Shown: positions 35,255-44,954, numbered from the stretch's first letter. The stretch is DNA of 64,000 bases from Paraburkholderia lacunae (GCF_003353175.1 NZ_QHKS01000005.1:1-64000); one strand, 5' to 3'. Notes: a model not told the origin generated them from the letters alone. Translations and numbers: made by a program.

Positions 35255-35821
35255 ATGAACCGCCCGGCGACGCTCACGCTGAAGGTGAACGGCGCGACGC
35301 ATCTCGTCAGCGCCGCGGCCGACACGCCGCTGCTTTATCTGCTGCGCAACGACCTCGCGTTGAACGGGCCGAAATTCGGCTGTGGTCTCGGCGAATGCGG
35401 CGCGTGCACGGTGCTGCTCGACGGCATGCCGACGCGTTCCTGCGTGACGACTGCGAAGGTCGCGTTGGGCCGCGAGATCACCACGCTCGAAGGATTGGGC
35501 ACGCGTGCCGCACTGCATCCGGTGCAGCAGGCGTTCATCGAAGAACAGGCCGCGCAGTGCGGCTATTGCCTGAACGGCATGATCATGACGGCCAAAGCGT
35601 TGCTCGATCGCGATCCGCATCCGGGCGTCGACACGATCCGGCGCGAGTTGTCGCGCAACCTGTGCCGCTGCGGCACGCACGTCGAGATCGTGCGAGCGGT
35701 GCAGCGCGCGGCGGAGTTGCTCGCGGCGCAAACGGTCGCAGGAACGGTCGCAGGAACGGTCGAACAACCGGTCGCACAAACGTCTGCGCAATCAGACGCG
35801 CAGACAGGAGCGCGAGCATGA
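35255..35821 (+). CDS. [2Fe-2S] subunit of a molybdenum hydroxylase (NicA/IorA type)
   Basis: A 188-residue protein with two [2Fe-2S] clusters: a plant-ferredoxin-type cluster at C43, C48, C51 and C63 (GCGLGECGAC), and a helical cluster at C102, C105, C137 and C139 (QCGYC, NLCRCG). It transfers electrons from the Mo centre to the haems of the next subunit. The last about 35 residues are a repetitive Ala/Val/Thr/Gln tail from a duplicated 12-base unit. An upstream GTG (35240) is an alternative start. Confidence 0.9.
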   Translation: MNRPATLTLKVNGATHLVSAAADTPLLYLLRNDLALNGPKFGCGLGECGACTVLLDGMPTRSCVTTAKVALGREITTLEGLGTRAALHPVQQAFIEEQAAQCGYCLNGMIMTAKALLDRDPHPGVDTIRRELSRNLCRCGTHVEIVRAVQRAAELLAAQTVAGTVAGTVEQPVAQTSAQSDAQTGARA

Positions 35822-38800
35822 CAGGGCCGGATTTCAGCGTCGATCGCCGGTCCGCGCCGCCGTCGCGGCAGCAACTCCATGACGCGCAGAACGTGCTGAT
35901 CGTCACGCGGCCGCCGCAAGCGCCGCTGAAGCCCGCCATCGGCCAGCCGGGGTCGCGTTCGTCGTTTGTGCCTACGGAAGCAGAGCTGTTTCTCGTCGTG
36001 CGCGACGACGGCAGTGTGGTCGCGTTCAACGGTCATGTGGATCTCGGCACGGGCATCGGCACTGCGCTCGCGCAGATCGTCGCGGAAGAACTCGACGTGC
36101 CGTTGACGCGCGTGTCGCTCGTGCTTGGACATACCAGCGAGGCGCCGAACCAGGGGCCGACGATTGCGAGCGCAACGATCCAGATTTCGGCGGTGCCGCT
36201 GCGTCAGGCGGCGGCGCAAGCCCGGCAGTTTCTGGTGGCGGAAGCGGCGCGGCGCCTGAATGTGAGCGCGGATGCGTTGGACGTGCGCGACGGTGTGGTT
36301 TTCCGCCGCGCCGGCGCCGGTTCTGGCGCCGCTTCCGGCGATGTCGAAAAAGGCGTCGGCTTCGGCGAGTTGATCGCGGGACGGCGCATCGAATTGACGC
36401 TCGCGGCCGATGCGCCGTTGAAATCGCCGGACACGTACAGGATCGTCGGTACGAGCACGCCGCGCGTCGATATTCCCGCCAAGGCCACGGGCGAATTGAG
36501 CTTTGTCCATGACGTGCGCGTGCCGGGCATGCTGCACGGCCGGGTGGTGAGGCCGCCGTATGCGGGCGTCGCGCAGGGCGAGTTCGTGGGCAATAGCTTG
36601 CTGCATGTCGATGAAGACTCGGTCAGCGATTTGCCGGGCATCGTCAAGGTGGTGGCGATTCGCGACTTCGTCGGTGTCGTGGCCGAGCGCGAGGAAGTTG
36701 CGCAACAGGCGGCGAAGCGGCTGAACGTGCAATGGAGAGCGGTGCAAGGTTTGCCGCCGCTCGAAACCAGCGAGGAAGTAGAGGCTGCGTTACGCGCGAA
36801 TCCGTCGACGCGGCGCGATCTGGTGATCGACGGCGATGTCGATGCGGCGCTCGGCGCTGCCGGCGCCCGTACGTTCGAACGCACGTACGTATGGCCGTTC
36901 CAGATGCATGCGTCGATCGGGCCGTCGTGCGCGGTGGCCGACTATCGCGACGGTGCGCTGAAGGTCTGGTCGGGCACGCAGAATCCGCATTCGCTGCGCG
37001 CGGATCTCGCGTTGCTGATGACGCTCGACGAAGCCCGCATCGAGATCGTGCGGATGGACGCGGCGGGCTGCTACGGCCGCAATTGCGCGGACGATGTCGC
37101 CGCCGACGCCGCGCTGCTGTCGCGCGCGTCCGGCGCTCCGGTGCGCGTGCAACTGTCGCGCGAAGACGAGCATGCGTGGGAACCGAAGGGCGCCGCGCAA
37201 TTGATGGACGTGCGCGGCGCTTTGGACGCCGAAGGCGCGCTCGCGGGATACGACTTCGCGACGCGTTATCCATCGAACGACGCGCCGACGTTGGCGTTGC
37301 TGCTGACCGGCACGCTCTCCCCGCAGCCACAAGTGTTCGAAATGGGCGACCGCACGGCGGTGCCGCCGTACGACTACCGCACGATGCGCATCGTCTGCGA
37401 CGACATGCCGCCGATCGTGCGGGCGTCGTGGTTGCGCGGCGTGTCCGCGTTGCCGAATACGTTCGCGCACGAATCGTTCATCGACGAACTCGCGGCCGAG
37501 GCGGGCGTCGATCCGGTCGAGTTTCGCCTGAAGCATCTGACCGATCCGCGCGCGATCGATCTGGTCAAAGCGGTGGCGGCGAAGGCGGGTTGGGAGCCGC
37601 GCAACGTCGCGCTGAAAGAGGCGGACGAAGGCGACGTTGCGCGCGGCAGAGGGTTCGCTTATGCCCGCTACGTGCACAGCAAATTTCCCGGCTTCGGCGC
37701 GGCGTGGTCCGCGTGGGTCGCCGACGTCGAAGTCAATCGCAGGAGCGGTGAACTCGCGGTAACGCGCGTGGTGGTCGGCCAGGACACCGGCACGATGGTG
37801 AATCCGGACGGCGTGCGCCATCAGATCCACGGCAACGTGATCCAGGCGACCAGCCGCGCGTTGAAGGAGCGTGTGACTTTCGGCGAAAACGCGGTGACGA
37901 GCCAGGAGTGGGGCGCGTATCCGATTCTGACGTTCCGTGAAGTGCCGGTGATCGACGTGGTGATGATGCCGCGCCACGGCGAGCCGCCGATGGGCACCGG
38001 CGAATCGGCGTCGCTGCCTGGCGCGGCGGCGATCGCCAACGCGTTGTACGACGCGACCGGCGTGCGTTTTCGCCGCCCGCCGTTCACCCCCGAAACGATT
38101 CGCGCCGCGCTCGCCGATGCGCAGGCGGAGGACGCGGCGGCGCGCAAGAAGAAGCGCCGGCGGCTGGGCTTTCTCGGCGCGCTGGCGACCGGCGCGGCCG
38201 GCTGGCTCGGCGCATTGGCGTTGGCGCCGCAGGCCATCGCACCGATCATGCCGATCACGCCGCCGCTGGCGAGTGCTTTCGCGCCGGAATGGGTGGCGCG
38301 CGGCAAACTGCTCGCTGCGCTGGGCAATTGCGCGGTTTGCCATACCGCGCACAACGGCGTGCCGAACGCCGGCGGCAAGCCGCTCGACACGCCGTTCGGC
38401 ACCGTCTACAGCACCAACATCACGCCCGACGGACAGACCGGCATCGGCACGTGGTCGCTGGAGGCGTTCGTGCGGGCGATGCGCCAGGGCATCAGCCGCG
38501 ACGGACATCATCTGTATCCCGCGTTCCCGTACACGTCGTTCAGGAACACGTCCGACGACGACCTGAAAGCGCTCTACGCGTACCTGATGTCGCAAACGCC
38601 GGTGCGCTCGCGACCGCCGGAAACGAAGCTGGCGTTTCCGTTTAGCGTGCGTCCGCTGATGAGCGCCTGGAACGGGCTGTTCCTCGGCCGCAATACCTTC
38701 GCTGCCGACGCCACGCAAAGCGCGCAATGGAATCGCGGCGCCTATCTGGTGAACGGCCTTGGCCATTGCAGCGCGTGCCATACGCCGCGCAACGCGTTCG

Positions 38801-39483
38801 GCGCGGAGAAAACCGGCGCGGCCTTCTTGGGCGGCGGCATGGCGGAAGGCTGGGATGCGCCCGCGCTGACGACGCTTTCGAACGCGCCCGTGCCCTGGAC
38901 CGAGGACGAACTGTTCAGCTATTTGCGCTTCGGTCACGCGCCGCTGCATGGCGTGGCGGCTGGCCCGATGGCGCCCGTCGTCGGCGATCTGGCGGCCTTG
39001 CCCGACAGCGATATTCGCGCGATGGCCGCTTATCTGGCGTCGCTCAATCCGCTCGAGCCCAATGCCGATCCGCAGGCCGTGGCGCGTCAGCACGAGCAGG
39101 CCAGCGCGATCGCGGAACCCGGCGCGCGCACCGGCGTGGCCACGGCTTCCGGCCTCGGCGCACGCCTCTTCGACGGCGCGTGCTCCGCCTGTCATCACAC
39201 TGGAAGCGGGCCGCAACTGTTCGGCGCGCATCCGTCGCTGGCGCTCAACACGAATCTGCACAGCGCCACGCCCGACAATCTGATTCGCGTGATTCTCGAA
39301 GGCATCGGCTCGCCTGCCCGGCCGGAACTCGGTACGATGCCGGCTTACCGCGACAGTTTCAACGACGCTCAGGTGGCCGAGCTCGTGACGTATCTGCGCC
39401 AGCAGTTTGCCGGCGGCAGGCCTGCATGGCAGGACGTCAGGGCGAGCGTTGCCCGAATTCGCGCGACACCGCGAGTCGATTGA
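35818..39483 (+). CDS. Molybdenum hydroxylase large subunit fused to triheme cytochrome c (NicB type)
   Basis: A 1221-residue protein. The xanthine-dehydrogenase-like Mo domain covers about 30-770, with the catalytic Glu in MGTGESASLPGAA near residue 728. It is followed by RKKKRR and a hydrophobic helix (about 782-808), then a cytochrome c part with CAVCH (838), CSACH (984) and CSACH (1122). By the positive-inside rule the Mo domain is cytoplasmic and the haems periplasmic, as in NicB nicotinate dehydrogenase and isoquinoline oxidoreductase. Electrons probably go to the respiratory chain. The start overlaps the previous stop (ATGA) with AGGAG upstream. No separate FAD subunit is needed in this class. 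The exact N-heteroaromatic substrate is unproven. Confidence 0.9.
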   Translation: MTGPDFSVDRRSAPPSRQQLHDAQNVLIVTRPPQAPLKPAIGQPGSRSSFVPTEAELFLVVRDDGSVVAFNGHVDLGTGIGTALAQIVAEELDVPLTRVSLVLGHTSEAPNQGPTIASATIQISAVPLRQAAAQARQFLVAEAARRLNVSADALDVRDGVVFRRAGAGSGAASGDVEKGVGFGELIAGRRIELTLAADAPLKSPDTYRIVGTSTPRVDIPAKATGELSFVHDVRVPGMLHGRVVRPPYAGVAQGEFVGNSLLHVDEDSVSDLPGIVKVVAIRDFVGVVAEREEVAQQAAKRLNVQWRAVQGLPPLETSEEVEAALRANPSTRRDLVIDGDVDAALGAAGARTFERTYVWPFQMHASIGPSCAVADYRDGALKVWSGTQNPHSLRADLALLMTLDEARIEIVRMDAAGCYGRNCADDVAADAALLSRASGAPVRVQLSREDEHAWEPKGAAQLMDVRGALDAEGALAGYDFATRYPSNDAPTLALLLTGTLSPQPQVFEMGDRTAVPPYDYRTMRIVCDDMPPIVRASWLRGVSALPNTFAHESFIDELAAEAGVDPVEFRLKHLTDPRAIDLVKAVAAKAGWEPRNVALKEADEGDVARGRGFAYARYVHSKFPGFGAAWSAWVADVEVNRRSGELAVTRVVVGQDTGTMVNPDGVRHQIHGNVIQATSRALKERVTFGENAVTSQEWGAYPILTFREVPVIDVVMMPRHGEPPMGTGESASLPGAAAIANALYDATGVRFRRPPFTPETIRAALADAQAEDAAARKKKRRRLGFLGALATGAAGWLGALALAPQAIAPIMPITPPLASAFAPEWVARGKLLAALGNCAVCHTAHNGVPNAGGKPLDTPFGTVYSTNITPDGQTGIGTWSLEAFVRAMRQGISRDGHHLYPAFPYTSFRNTSDDDLKALYAYLMSQTPVRSRPPETKLAFPFSVRPLMSAWNGLFLGRNTFAADATQSAQWNRGAYLVNGLGHCSACHTPRNAFGAEKTGAAFLGGGMAEGWDAPALTTLSNAPVPWTEDELFSYLRFGHAPLHGVAAGPMAPVVGDLAALPDSDIRAMAAYLASLNPLEPNADPQAVARQHEQASAIAEPGARTGVATASGLGARLFDGACSACHHTGSGPQLFGAHPSLALNTNLHSATPDNLIRVILEGIGSPARPELGTMPAYRDSFNDAQVAELVTYLRQQFAGGRPAWQDVRASVARIRATPRVD

Positions 39484-39554
39484 ATCGCCCGACGTTTGAA
39501 CACTTGATAAAAATGACCGGCATTCCCGCAATTCTTTTGATAACGGAGAAACGC

Positions 39555-40760
39555 ATGACCACGCGCGCAGGATGGATCACTCGCCTCACGGTTTCGATGA
39601 CGTTCTCGCTTGCTGCTTTCGGCGCGGGCGCACAGACCATCAAGCTTGGCGAAATCAACAGCTACAAGGCGCAGCCCGCCTTTCTCGGGCCCTACAAGAA
39701 CGGCTGGAATCTCGCGCTCGAACAGGTGAACGCGGCGGGCGGCGTGCTCGGCAAGCAGCTCGAAGTGGTGTCGCGCGACGACAACGGCAATCCCGGCGAC
39801 GCGATCCGCGTCGCGCAGGAGCTGATTGCGGGCGAGCAGGTGCAACTGTTGTTTGGCGGCTTCCTGTCGAACACCGGCCTCGCGCTGACCGACTTCGCGA
39901 AGCAAAAGAAGATTTTCTTCCTGGCCGCCGAGCCGCTCACCGACAAGATCGTGTGGGCCGACGGCAACAAATACACGTACCGTCTGCGTCCTTCGACGTA
40001 TATGCAGGTTGCGATGCTGGTGCCGGAAGCCGCGAAGCTGAAGAAGAAACGTTGGGCGCTGGTGTATCCGAACTACGAGTATGGACAATCGGCGGTGGCG
40101 ACGTTCAAGAAGCTGTTGACGGCTGCGCAGCCCGACGTGGAATTCGTCGCGGAGCAGGCGACGCCGCTTGGCAAGGTCGACGCGGGCGCGGTGACGCAGG
40201 CGCTTGCCGACGCGAAACCCGACGCGATCTTTAACGTGCTGTTCGGCGCCGATCTTGGCAAGTTCGTCCGCGAAGGCAATACGCGCGGCTTGTTCAAAGA
40301 CCGGAGCGTGGTGTCGTTGCTGACCGGCGAGCCGGATTATCTCGACCCATTGGGGGCGGAAGCGCCTGGCGGCTGGATCGTGACGGGCTACCCCTGGTAT
40401 TCGATCGACACGCCGGCCAACAAGAAGTTTGTCGACGCGTATCAGGCGAAGTATCACGACTATCCGCGACTGGGGTCTGTGGTCGGCTATTCTGCTCTGA
40501 TGTCGATTGCCGCCGGGATCAAGAAAGCGGGTTCTACCGATCCTGACAAACTTGCCGCTGCGTTCAAGGGGCTCGGGGTTGAGACGCCTTTCGGCCCGAT
40601 TACCTATCGGGCGCAGGATAATCAGTCGACCATGGGGGCTTATATCGGCGTCACTGGCGTGAAGGATGGGAAGGGCGTCATGACTTCTTATCGCTATATC
40701 GACGGCGCCAGCGTGCAGCCTTCGGATGCCGAGGTCAAGAAGCTGCGGGCGGCTGAATAA
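39555..40760 (+). CDS. Branched-chain-type ABC solute-binding protein
   Basis: A 401-residue periplasmic protein. The signal peptide ends near GAGA-QTIK (residue 26). It has the type I binding fold of LivK/amide-urea proteins (LGPYKNGWNLALEQVNAAGG, SRDDNGNPGDAIRVAQELI, WALVYPNYEYGQSAV). It is the last gene of the operon and supplies the substrate to the fused permease 7 kb upstream. Family relatives bind amides, urea or aromatic acids. Confidence 0.92.
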   Translation: MTTRAGWITRLTVSMTFSLAAFGAGAQTIKLGEINSYKAQPAFLGPYKNGWNLALEQVNAAGGVLGKQLEVVSRDDNGNPGDAIRVAQELIAGEQVQLLFGGFLSNTGLALTDFAKQKKIFFLAAEPLTDKIVWADGNKYTYRLRPSTYMQVAMLVPEAAKLKKKRWALVYPNYEYGQSAVATFKKLLTAAQPDVEFVAEQATPLGKVDAGAVTQALADAKPDAIFNVLFGADLGKFVREGNTRGLFKDRSVVSLLTGEPDYLDPLGAEAPGGWIVTGYPWYSIDTPANKKFVDAYQAKYHDYPRLGSVVGYSALMSIAAGIKKAGSTDPDKLAAAFKGLGVETPFGPITYRAQDNQSTMGAYIGVTGVKDGKGVMTSYRYIDGASVQPSDAEVKKLRAAE

Positions 40761-40766
40761 GGGCGT

Positions 40767-40885
40767 TTTTTGCGCGTAGCGCGTGCTGGCTTATACGCCA
40801 TGAAAACCCAGCCAACGTGCCGCGAAGGCAAGCAGATCGGGAACAAGCCGATGCTGCGGCAAGCACCGGCTGCTACGCGCAAAAA
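40767..40885. terminator. Inverted repeat framing the gap between convergent genes
   Basis: TTTTTGCGCGTAGC (40767-40780) and GCTACGCGCAAAAA (40872-40885) are exact 14-bp complements, each immediately downstream of one of two convergent genes. The left arm also holds the self-complementary GCGCGTAGCGCG. A bidirectional terminator is likely. Confidence 0.45.
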
Positions 40886-41137
40886 CTACTCTTCTGCATC
40901 GTGCTCGATAACAAACCGCTTCAGATAAGCCAGCACGGCGGCTTCCATCGCCCGATGGTCAGCGGTGCTCTTGGACCCGGCATTCTCCTCGTCGCCGAAC
41001 AGGCTGGAAGGCGCATCATGCACATCCACTTCCTGGCCTTCGCGAAACACGCGAATCTCATGAACCTCTTCGGCGTACTCGGCGATCCAATGCACACCTT
41101 CGATATGCACGCCTGCGCGAACGGTGGGTATCTTCAT
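40886..41137 (-). CDS. Small conserved hypothetical protein, 83 residues
   Basis: MKIPTVRAGVHIEGVHWIAE and following form a beta-rich start, then a variable charged loop, then a helix ending in FVIEHDAEE. ATG 41137 follows GGGAG. It is acidic and cytoplasmic with no known domain. Its stop abuts the inverted-repeat arm at 40885. Confidence 0.6.
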   Translation of the reverse strand: MKIPTVRAGVHIEGVHWIAEYAEEVHEIRVFREGQEVDVHDAPSSLFGDEENAGSKSTADHRAMEAAVLAYLKRFVIEHDAEE

Positions 41138-41286
41138 GGACGTCTCCCGGCGGGTCGGACCACGGCGCCGACCCTCGCTATCACCATACGCTGTCCGGCT
41201 AGCCGGCGCGAGTCTTGTCCGGTATTTTCCTGAAGTTTCACCACGCCGCGGGCGCGCGTCCCGCGCACCGCGGTCTTGCCAGCTTC

Positions 41287-42615
41287 TTACTGCACCGTCG
41301 CCAGCACGTCGCGCACGGTCTTGAAGAGGTGCGCGATCTGTTCTTCGTCGATGATGAGCGGCGGCGAGAACGCGAGGATGTCGCCGGTAAAGCGCACCAG
41401 CACGCCCGCTTCGAAGCACTTCACGAACGCTTCGTACGCCCGCGCGCCCGGTGCGCCGTCGCGCGATTCCAGTTCGACGCCCGCGATCATGCCGAGATTG
41501 CGGATGTCCTTCACATGCTTCGCATCGCGCAGCGTGTGAGCCGCCGCTTCGAAGGTCGGTGCGAGCGATGCCGCGCGCTCGAACAGGCCTTCGCGGCGAT
41601 ACAGGTCGAGCGTCGCAACCGCTGCGGCAGCCGCGGCCGGGTGCGCCGAATAGGTATAACCGTGGAACAGTTCGATCGCGCCTTGTGCGCCGCTGTTGAC
41701 GATCGTGTCGTGGATCGTGCGGCTCGCCGCCACCGCGCCCATCGGGATCGCGGCGTTGTTGATCGCCTTCGCCATCGTCAGCAGGTCCGGGGTCACGCCG
41801 AAGTACTCGCTCGCCGTCGCTTTGCCGACGCGGCCGAAACCGGTAATCACTTCGTCGAAAATCAGCAGGATGCCGTGCTTCGTGCAGATCTCGCGCAGCT
41901 TCTGCAAATAGCCTTGCGGCGGAATCAGCACGCCCGTGGAGCCCGCCACCGGTTCGACGATCACCGCGGCGATCGTCGACGCGTCGTGCAGCGCGACGAT
42001 GCGTTCGAGTTCTTCGGCCAGATGCGCGCCCCACGCCGGCTGGCCCTTCGAAAACGCGTTGTGTTCGAGGTTGTGCGTGTGCGGCAGATGATCGACCGCC
42101 GGCAGCAGCGCGCCGGAGAACGTCTTGCGGTTCGGCGCGATCCCGCCGACCGAAATGCCGCCGAAGCCCACGCCGTGATAGCCGCGCTCGCGGCCGATCA
42201 GACGCGTGCGCTGGCCTTCGCCGCGGGCACGGTGGTATGCCAGCGCGATTTTCAGCGCGGTGTCGACCGATTCGGAACCGGAATTCGTGAAGAAGATCCG
42301 GTCGAGCCCGTCCGGCATCAATTCGGCAACCTTCGACGCCGCTTCGAACGCGAGCGGGTGGCCCATCTGGAAGGTCGGCGCGAAGTCGAGCGTGGAGAGT
42401 TGCTGGGTGATCGCGGCGACGATTTCATCGCGGCCGTGGCCGGCGTTCACACACCACAGACCCGCGCAGCCGTCGAGCACTTCGCGCCCGTCCGTGCTGC
42501 GGTAATACATGCCCTTGGCCGATTCCAGCAGGCGCGGCGCAGCCTTGAACTGACGGTTGGCGGTGAAGGGCATCCAGAAAGACGACAGGTCGTCGATGAC
42601 GGGGCGCGAAGTCAT
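41287..42615 (-). CDS. Class III aminotransferase, beta-alanine:pyruvate type
   Basis: A 442-residue PLP transaminase. It starts SFWMPFTANRQFKAAPRLL with the typical omega-amino-acid:pyruvate transaminase N-terminus. FFTNSGSESVDTALKIA, GRERGYHGVGFGG, IFDEVITGFGRVG and the PLP Lys in MAKAINNAAIPMGA are conserved. It transfers amino groups from beta-alanine or similar omega-amines to pyruvate. The divergent MocR gene is probably its regulator. Confidence 0.92.
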   Translation of the reverse strand: MTSRPVIDDLSSFWMPFTANRQFKAAPRLLESAKGMYYRSTDGREVLDGCAGLWCVNAGHGRDEIVAAITQQLSTLDFAPTFQMGHPLAFEAASKVAELMPDGLDRIFFTNSGSESVDTALKIALAYHRARGEGQRTRLIGRERGYHGVGFGGISVGGIAPNRKTFSGALLPAVDHLPHTHNLEHNAFSKGQPAWGAHLAEELERIVALHDASTIAAVIVEPVAGSTGVLIPPQGYLQKLREICTKHGILLIFDEVITGFGRVGKATASEYFGVTPDLLTMAKAINNAAIPMGAVAASRTIHDTIVNSGAQGAIELFHGYTYSAHPAAAAAAVATLDLYRREGLFERAASLAPTFEAAAHTLRDAKHVKDIRNLGMIAGVELESRDGAPGARAYEAFVKCFEAGVLVRFTGDILAFSPPLIIDEEQIAHLFKTVRDVLATVQ

Positions 42616-42672
42616 GGTTTTCTCCTCGAAGTGGTAGCGAAACTGTAGCGTCCGCGGTTTAATGGCGGCATA

Positions 42673-42724
42673 AACAGTTGCAGCAGTGTGGTGCTAACTG
42701 TATTGGTGAAATGACGATAACTGT
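42673..42724. promoter_or_regulatory. AACTGT repeats in the transaminase/MocR divergent region
   Basis: AACAGTT at 42673-42679 (inverted) and AACTGT at 42696-42701 and 42719-42724 (direct, exactly 23 bases apart) lie between the two divergent genes. MocR proteins bind such mixed inverted and direct half-sites, so these are candidate operators. Confidence 0.5.
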
Positions 42725-42841
42725 GCCGATTGGTTGGGCGCTCCTGCCGCCCGTGCGAGGCCGGTCGGACCTGACCGGCTGCGCCCGCCGGCAGCACCTC
42801 GCTGGCCTCACCTCGCCGGTAGCACAAACCTCCGTCCTTAC

Positions 42842-44269
42842 ATGATCGAACTGGAACTTGAACGCGACCGCCGCGCCGCCCCGACGCTCGTCGAGCAGGT
42901 CGTGCAGGGCTTTGCACGCGCGATCGAGGCGCAATCGCTGCGCGCCGGTGCGCTGTTGCCGTCGGTGCGTCAGTTGGCGCAAAGCCACGCATTGAGCACC
43001 TTCACGGTCACAGAGGCCTACAACCGACTGGTTTCGATGGGCCTCGTGGTCGCCCGGCGCGGCTCGGGTTATCGCGTGGCGGCGCGCACGCCGTCCGCGC
43101 GGGTCGCCCCGACCGACTGGCAACCGCCGAGCCTGACCGCGACGTGGCTGCTCTCCGACGTGTTCGCCGATCACTCGGTGCCGATCAAGGCGGGCGGCGG
43201 CTGGCTGCCGAACGAGTGGATCAACGAGACCGGTTTGCAGCACGCGCTGCGTGCGATGAGCCGGGTGCCGGCGGCGCGGCTGGGCGATTATGGGCACCCG
43301 TACGGTTTCGCGCCGCTGCGCGAGCGGATCGCCGAGCAGCTCGACCGGCGCGGCCTGCCGGTCGACGTCTCGAACGTGTTGCTCACGCAGGGCGCCACGC
43401 AGGGGCTGGATCTGATCGTGCGCACGCTGCTGCGGGCGGGCGACGCCGTGATCGTCGAAGACCCCGGCTACTGCAATCTGCTGCAGATTCTCAAGCTGGC
43501 CGGGCTGGTTGTGCACGGCGTGCCGCGCACGCCGGCCGGCGTCGATACCGACGTGCTCGAAACGCTGGTCGCGCAGCACAAGCCGAAAGCGATCTTCGTC
43601 AACACCACGCTGCAGAATCCGACCGGTGCGACCTTCGGCATGTCGGCCGCATTCCGTCTGCTGCAGATCGCGGAGCGCCAGCGGATGTGGGTGATCGAAG
43701 ACGACGTCAGCCGTGAACTGGCGCCGCCGGGCGCGCCGCTTTTCGCCGCGATGGAAGGCTTGCAGCGCGTGCTGTATGTAGGCGGTTTTTCGAAGACGGT
43801 GACGCCGGGGCTGCGCTGCGGCTACGTGGTTGCCGAGCGCGCGGTGCTGCGCGAACTTGCGCGCACGAAGATGGCGGTGGGGTTGACGTCGTCGGAAGCG
43901 ATCGAGCGGATCGTCGACAAGGTGCTGCTCGAGGGGCGCTACGCGCGTCACGTCGAAGCCGTGAACGAGCGGCTCAAGGCGGCGCACGCGATTGTGGAAG
44001 AGCGGCTCGATTCGCTCGGCCTCGAACTGTTTCACCGGCCGCGCGCCGGCCTGTTCCTGTGGGCGCGCCTGCCGATCGAGCCGGAGCGGGCCGGCGAAGT
44101 GGCGACAGCCGCGCTCACGCACGGCATCTGGCTCGCGCCCGGCTCCTATTTCCGCCCCGACGATGCGCCGAGCGCGTGGTTCCGTTTCAATGCGCCGTAC
44201 TCGACCGACGACGCGTTGTGGCGTTTCGTCGAACGGGTTGGCCGGGACTCGGGGCAGGGCGCCGTATAG
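42842..44269 (+). CDS. MocR-family regulator (GntR HTH + aminotransferase domain)
   Basis: A 475-residue protein. The GntR winged helix is at about 10-75 (LLPSVRQLAQSHALSTFTVTEAYNRL). A fold-type I aminotransferase-like effector domain (about 110-470) has the PLP Lys in GGFSKTVTPGLRCGYV and NPTGATFG. MocR proteins sense PLP-amino-acid adducts and are usually activators. It is divergent from the transaminase and 226 bases from it. Confidence 0.92.
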   Translation: MIELELERDRRAAPTLVEQVVQGFARAIEAQSLRAGALLPSVRQLAQSHALSTFTVTEAYNRLVSMGLVVARRGSGYRVAARTPSARVAPTDWQPPSLTATWLLSDVFADHSVPIKAGGGWLPNEWINETGLQHALRAMSRVPAARLGDYGHPYGFAPLRERIAEQLDRRGLPVDVSNVLLTQGATQGLDLIVRTLLRAGDAVIVEDPGYCNLLQILKLAGLVVHGVPRTPAGVDTDVLETLVAQHKPKAIFVNTTLQNPTGATFGMSAAFRLLQIAERQRMWVIEDDVSRELAPPGAPLFAAMEGLQRVLYVGGFSKTVTPGLRCGYVVAERAVLRELARTKMAVGLTSSEAIERIVDKVLLEGRYARHVEAVNERLKAAHAIVEERLDSLGLELFHRPRAGLFLWARLPIEPERAGEVATAALTHGIWLAPGSYFRPDDAPSAWFRFNAPYSTDDALWRFVERVGRDSGQGAV

Positions 44270-44291
44270 GCCGCGCTGACGGGCGCCGGGC

Positions 44292-44906
44292 TTAGGCGAG
44301 CAGCTTCAGCGCGACCGGGTACAGCGTCAGCACCAGCAGCAGCGCCATCACCACGTTGAAGATGCGCAGCCGCTTCGGGTCCGACAGCACGCGCCGCATG
44401 GCCGTGCCGAAGCCCGCCCACAGGCAGATGCAGGGGAAGCCGACCACGTAGAAAATGATCGCCATCGCGAGTGCGTTGAGGCTGTAGCTCTCGCTGAGAT
44501 GGATGGTGGTGGCGGCGGTCAGCACCATCATCCATGCCTTCGGATTCACCCACTGGAAAGCGATGGCCTCATGAAACTTCATGGGCCGGCGTTCGCCCTT
44601 CTTCACCTTCAGTTCGCCCGACGTGCCGATTTTCCACGCGAGATACAGCAGATAAGCGACGCTCGCGACTTCGAGCACCGTATACAGCACGGGAAAGTGC
44701 ACGAAGGCTTCGCCGAGGCCGATGCCGACCGACAGCATCAACAGCACGACGCCCGCACTGATGCCCGACAGATGCGGCAGCGTGCGGCGAAAGCCGAAGT
44801 TGACGCCCGAGGCCAGCAGCATGGTGTTGTTCGGACCGGGCGTGATGGTGGTGACGAGCGCGAACAGAATGCCGGCGGGCAACGCGCTGAGACTGAGGAA
44901 AGACAT
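44292..44906 (-). CDS. LysE-family amino-acid exporter
   Basis: A 204-residue membrane protein with six predicted helices. It begins GILFALVTTITPGPNNTMLL, the LysE/RhtB signature, and contains AIAFQWVNPKAWMMVL. ATG 44906 follows GGAG. It exports amino acids or related compounds. It converges with the MocR gene 22 bases away. Confidence 0.92.
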   Translation of the reverse strand: MSFLSLSALPAGILFALVTTITPGPNNTMLLASGVNFGFRRTLPHLSGISAGVVLLMLSVGIGLGEAFVHFPVLYTVLEVASVAYLLYLAWKIGTSGELKVKKGERRPMKFHEAIAFQWVNPKAWMMVLTAATTIHLSESYSLNALAMAIIFYVVGFPCICLWAGFGTAMRRVLSDPKRLRIFNVVMALLLVLTLYPVALKLLA

Positions 44907-44954
44907 GGGGGGCTCCGGTGTCGATAGAACTTTCAGAGATTCTAGCGACCCGGG

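Noticed and set aside
33151..35325. A 724-codon open frame on the minus strand across livF and the amidohydrolase
   Set aside because: It overlaps two well-supported plus-strand genes, has no domain, and shows shadow composition.
36790..39531. A 913-codon open frame opposite the Mo hydroxylase large subunit
   Set aside because: It is antisense to a protein with clear cofactor motifs. Its Arg/His/Ala-rich composition is the usual shadow of high-GC codon bias.
40872..40885. Inverted-repeat arm as a phage or element attachment site
   Set aside because: The two arms frame the gap between convergent gene ends, and no integrase or mobile gene is nearby. A terminator role is simpler.
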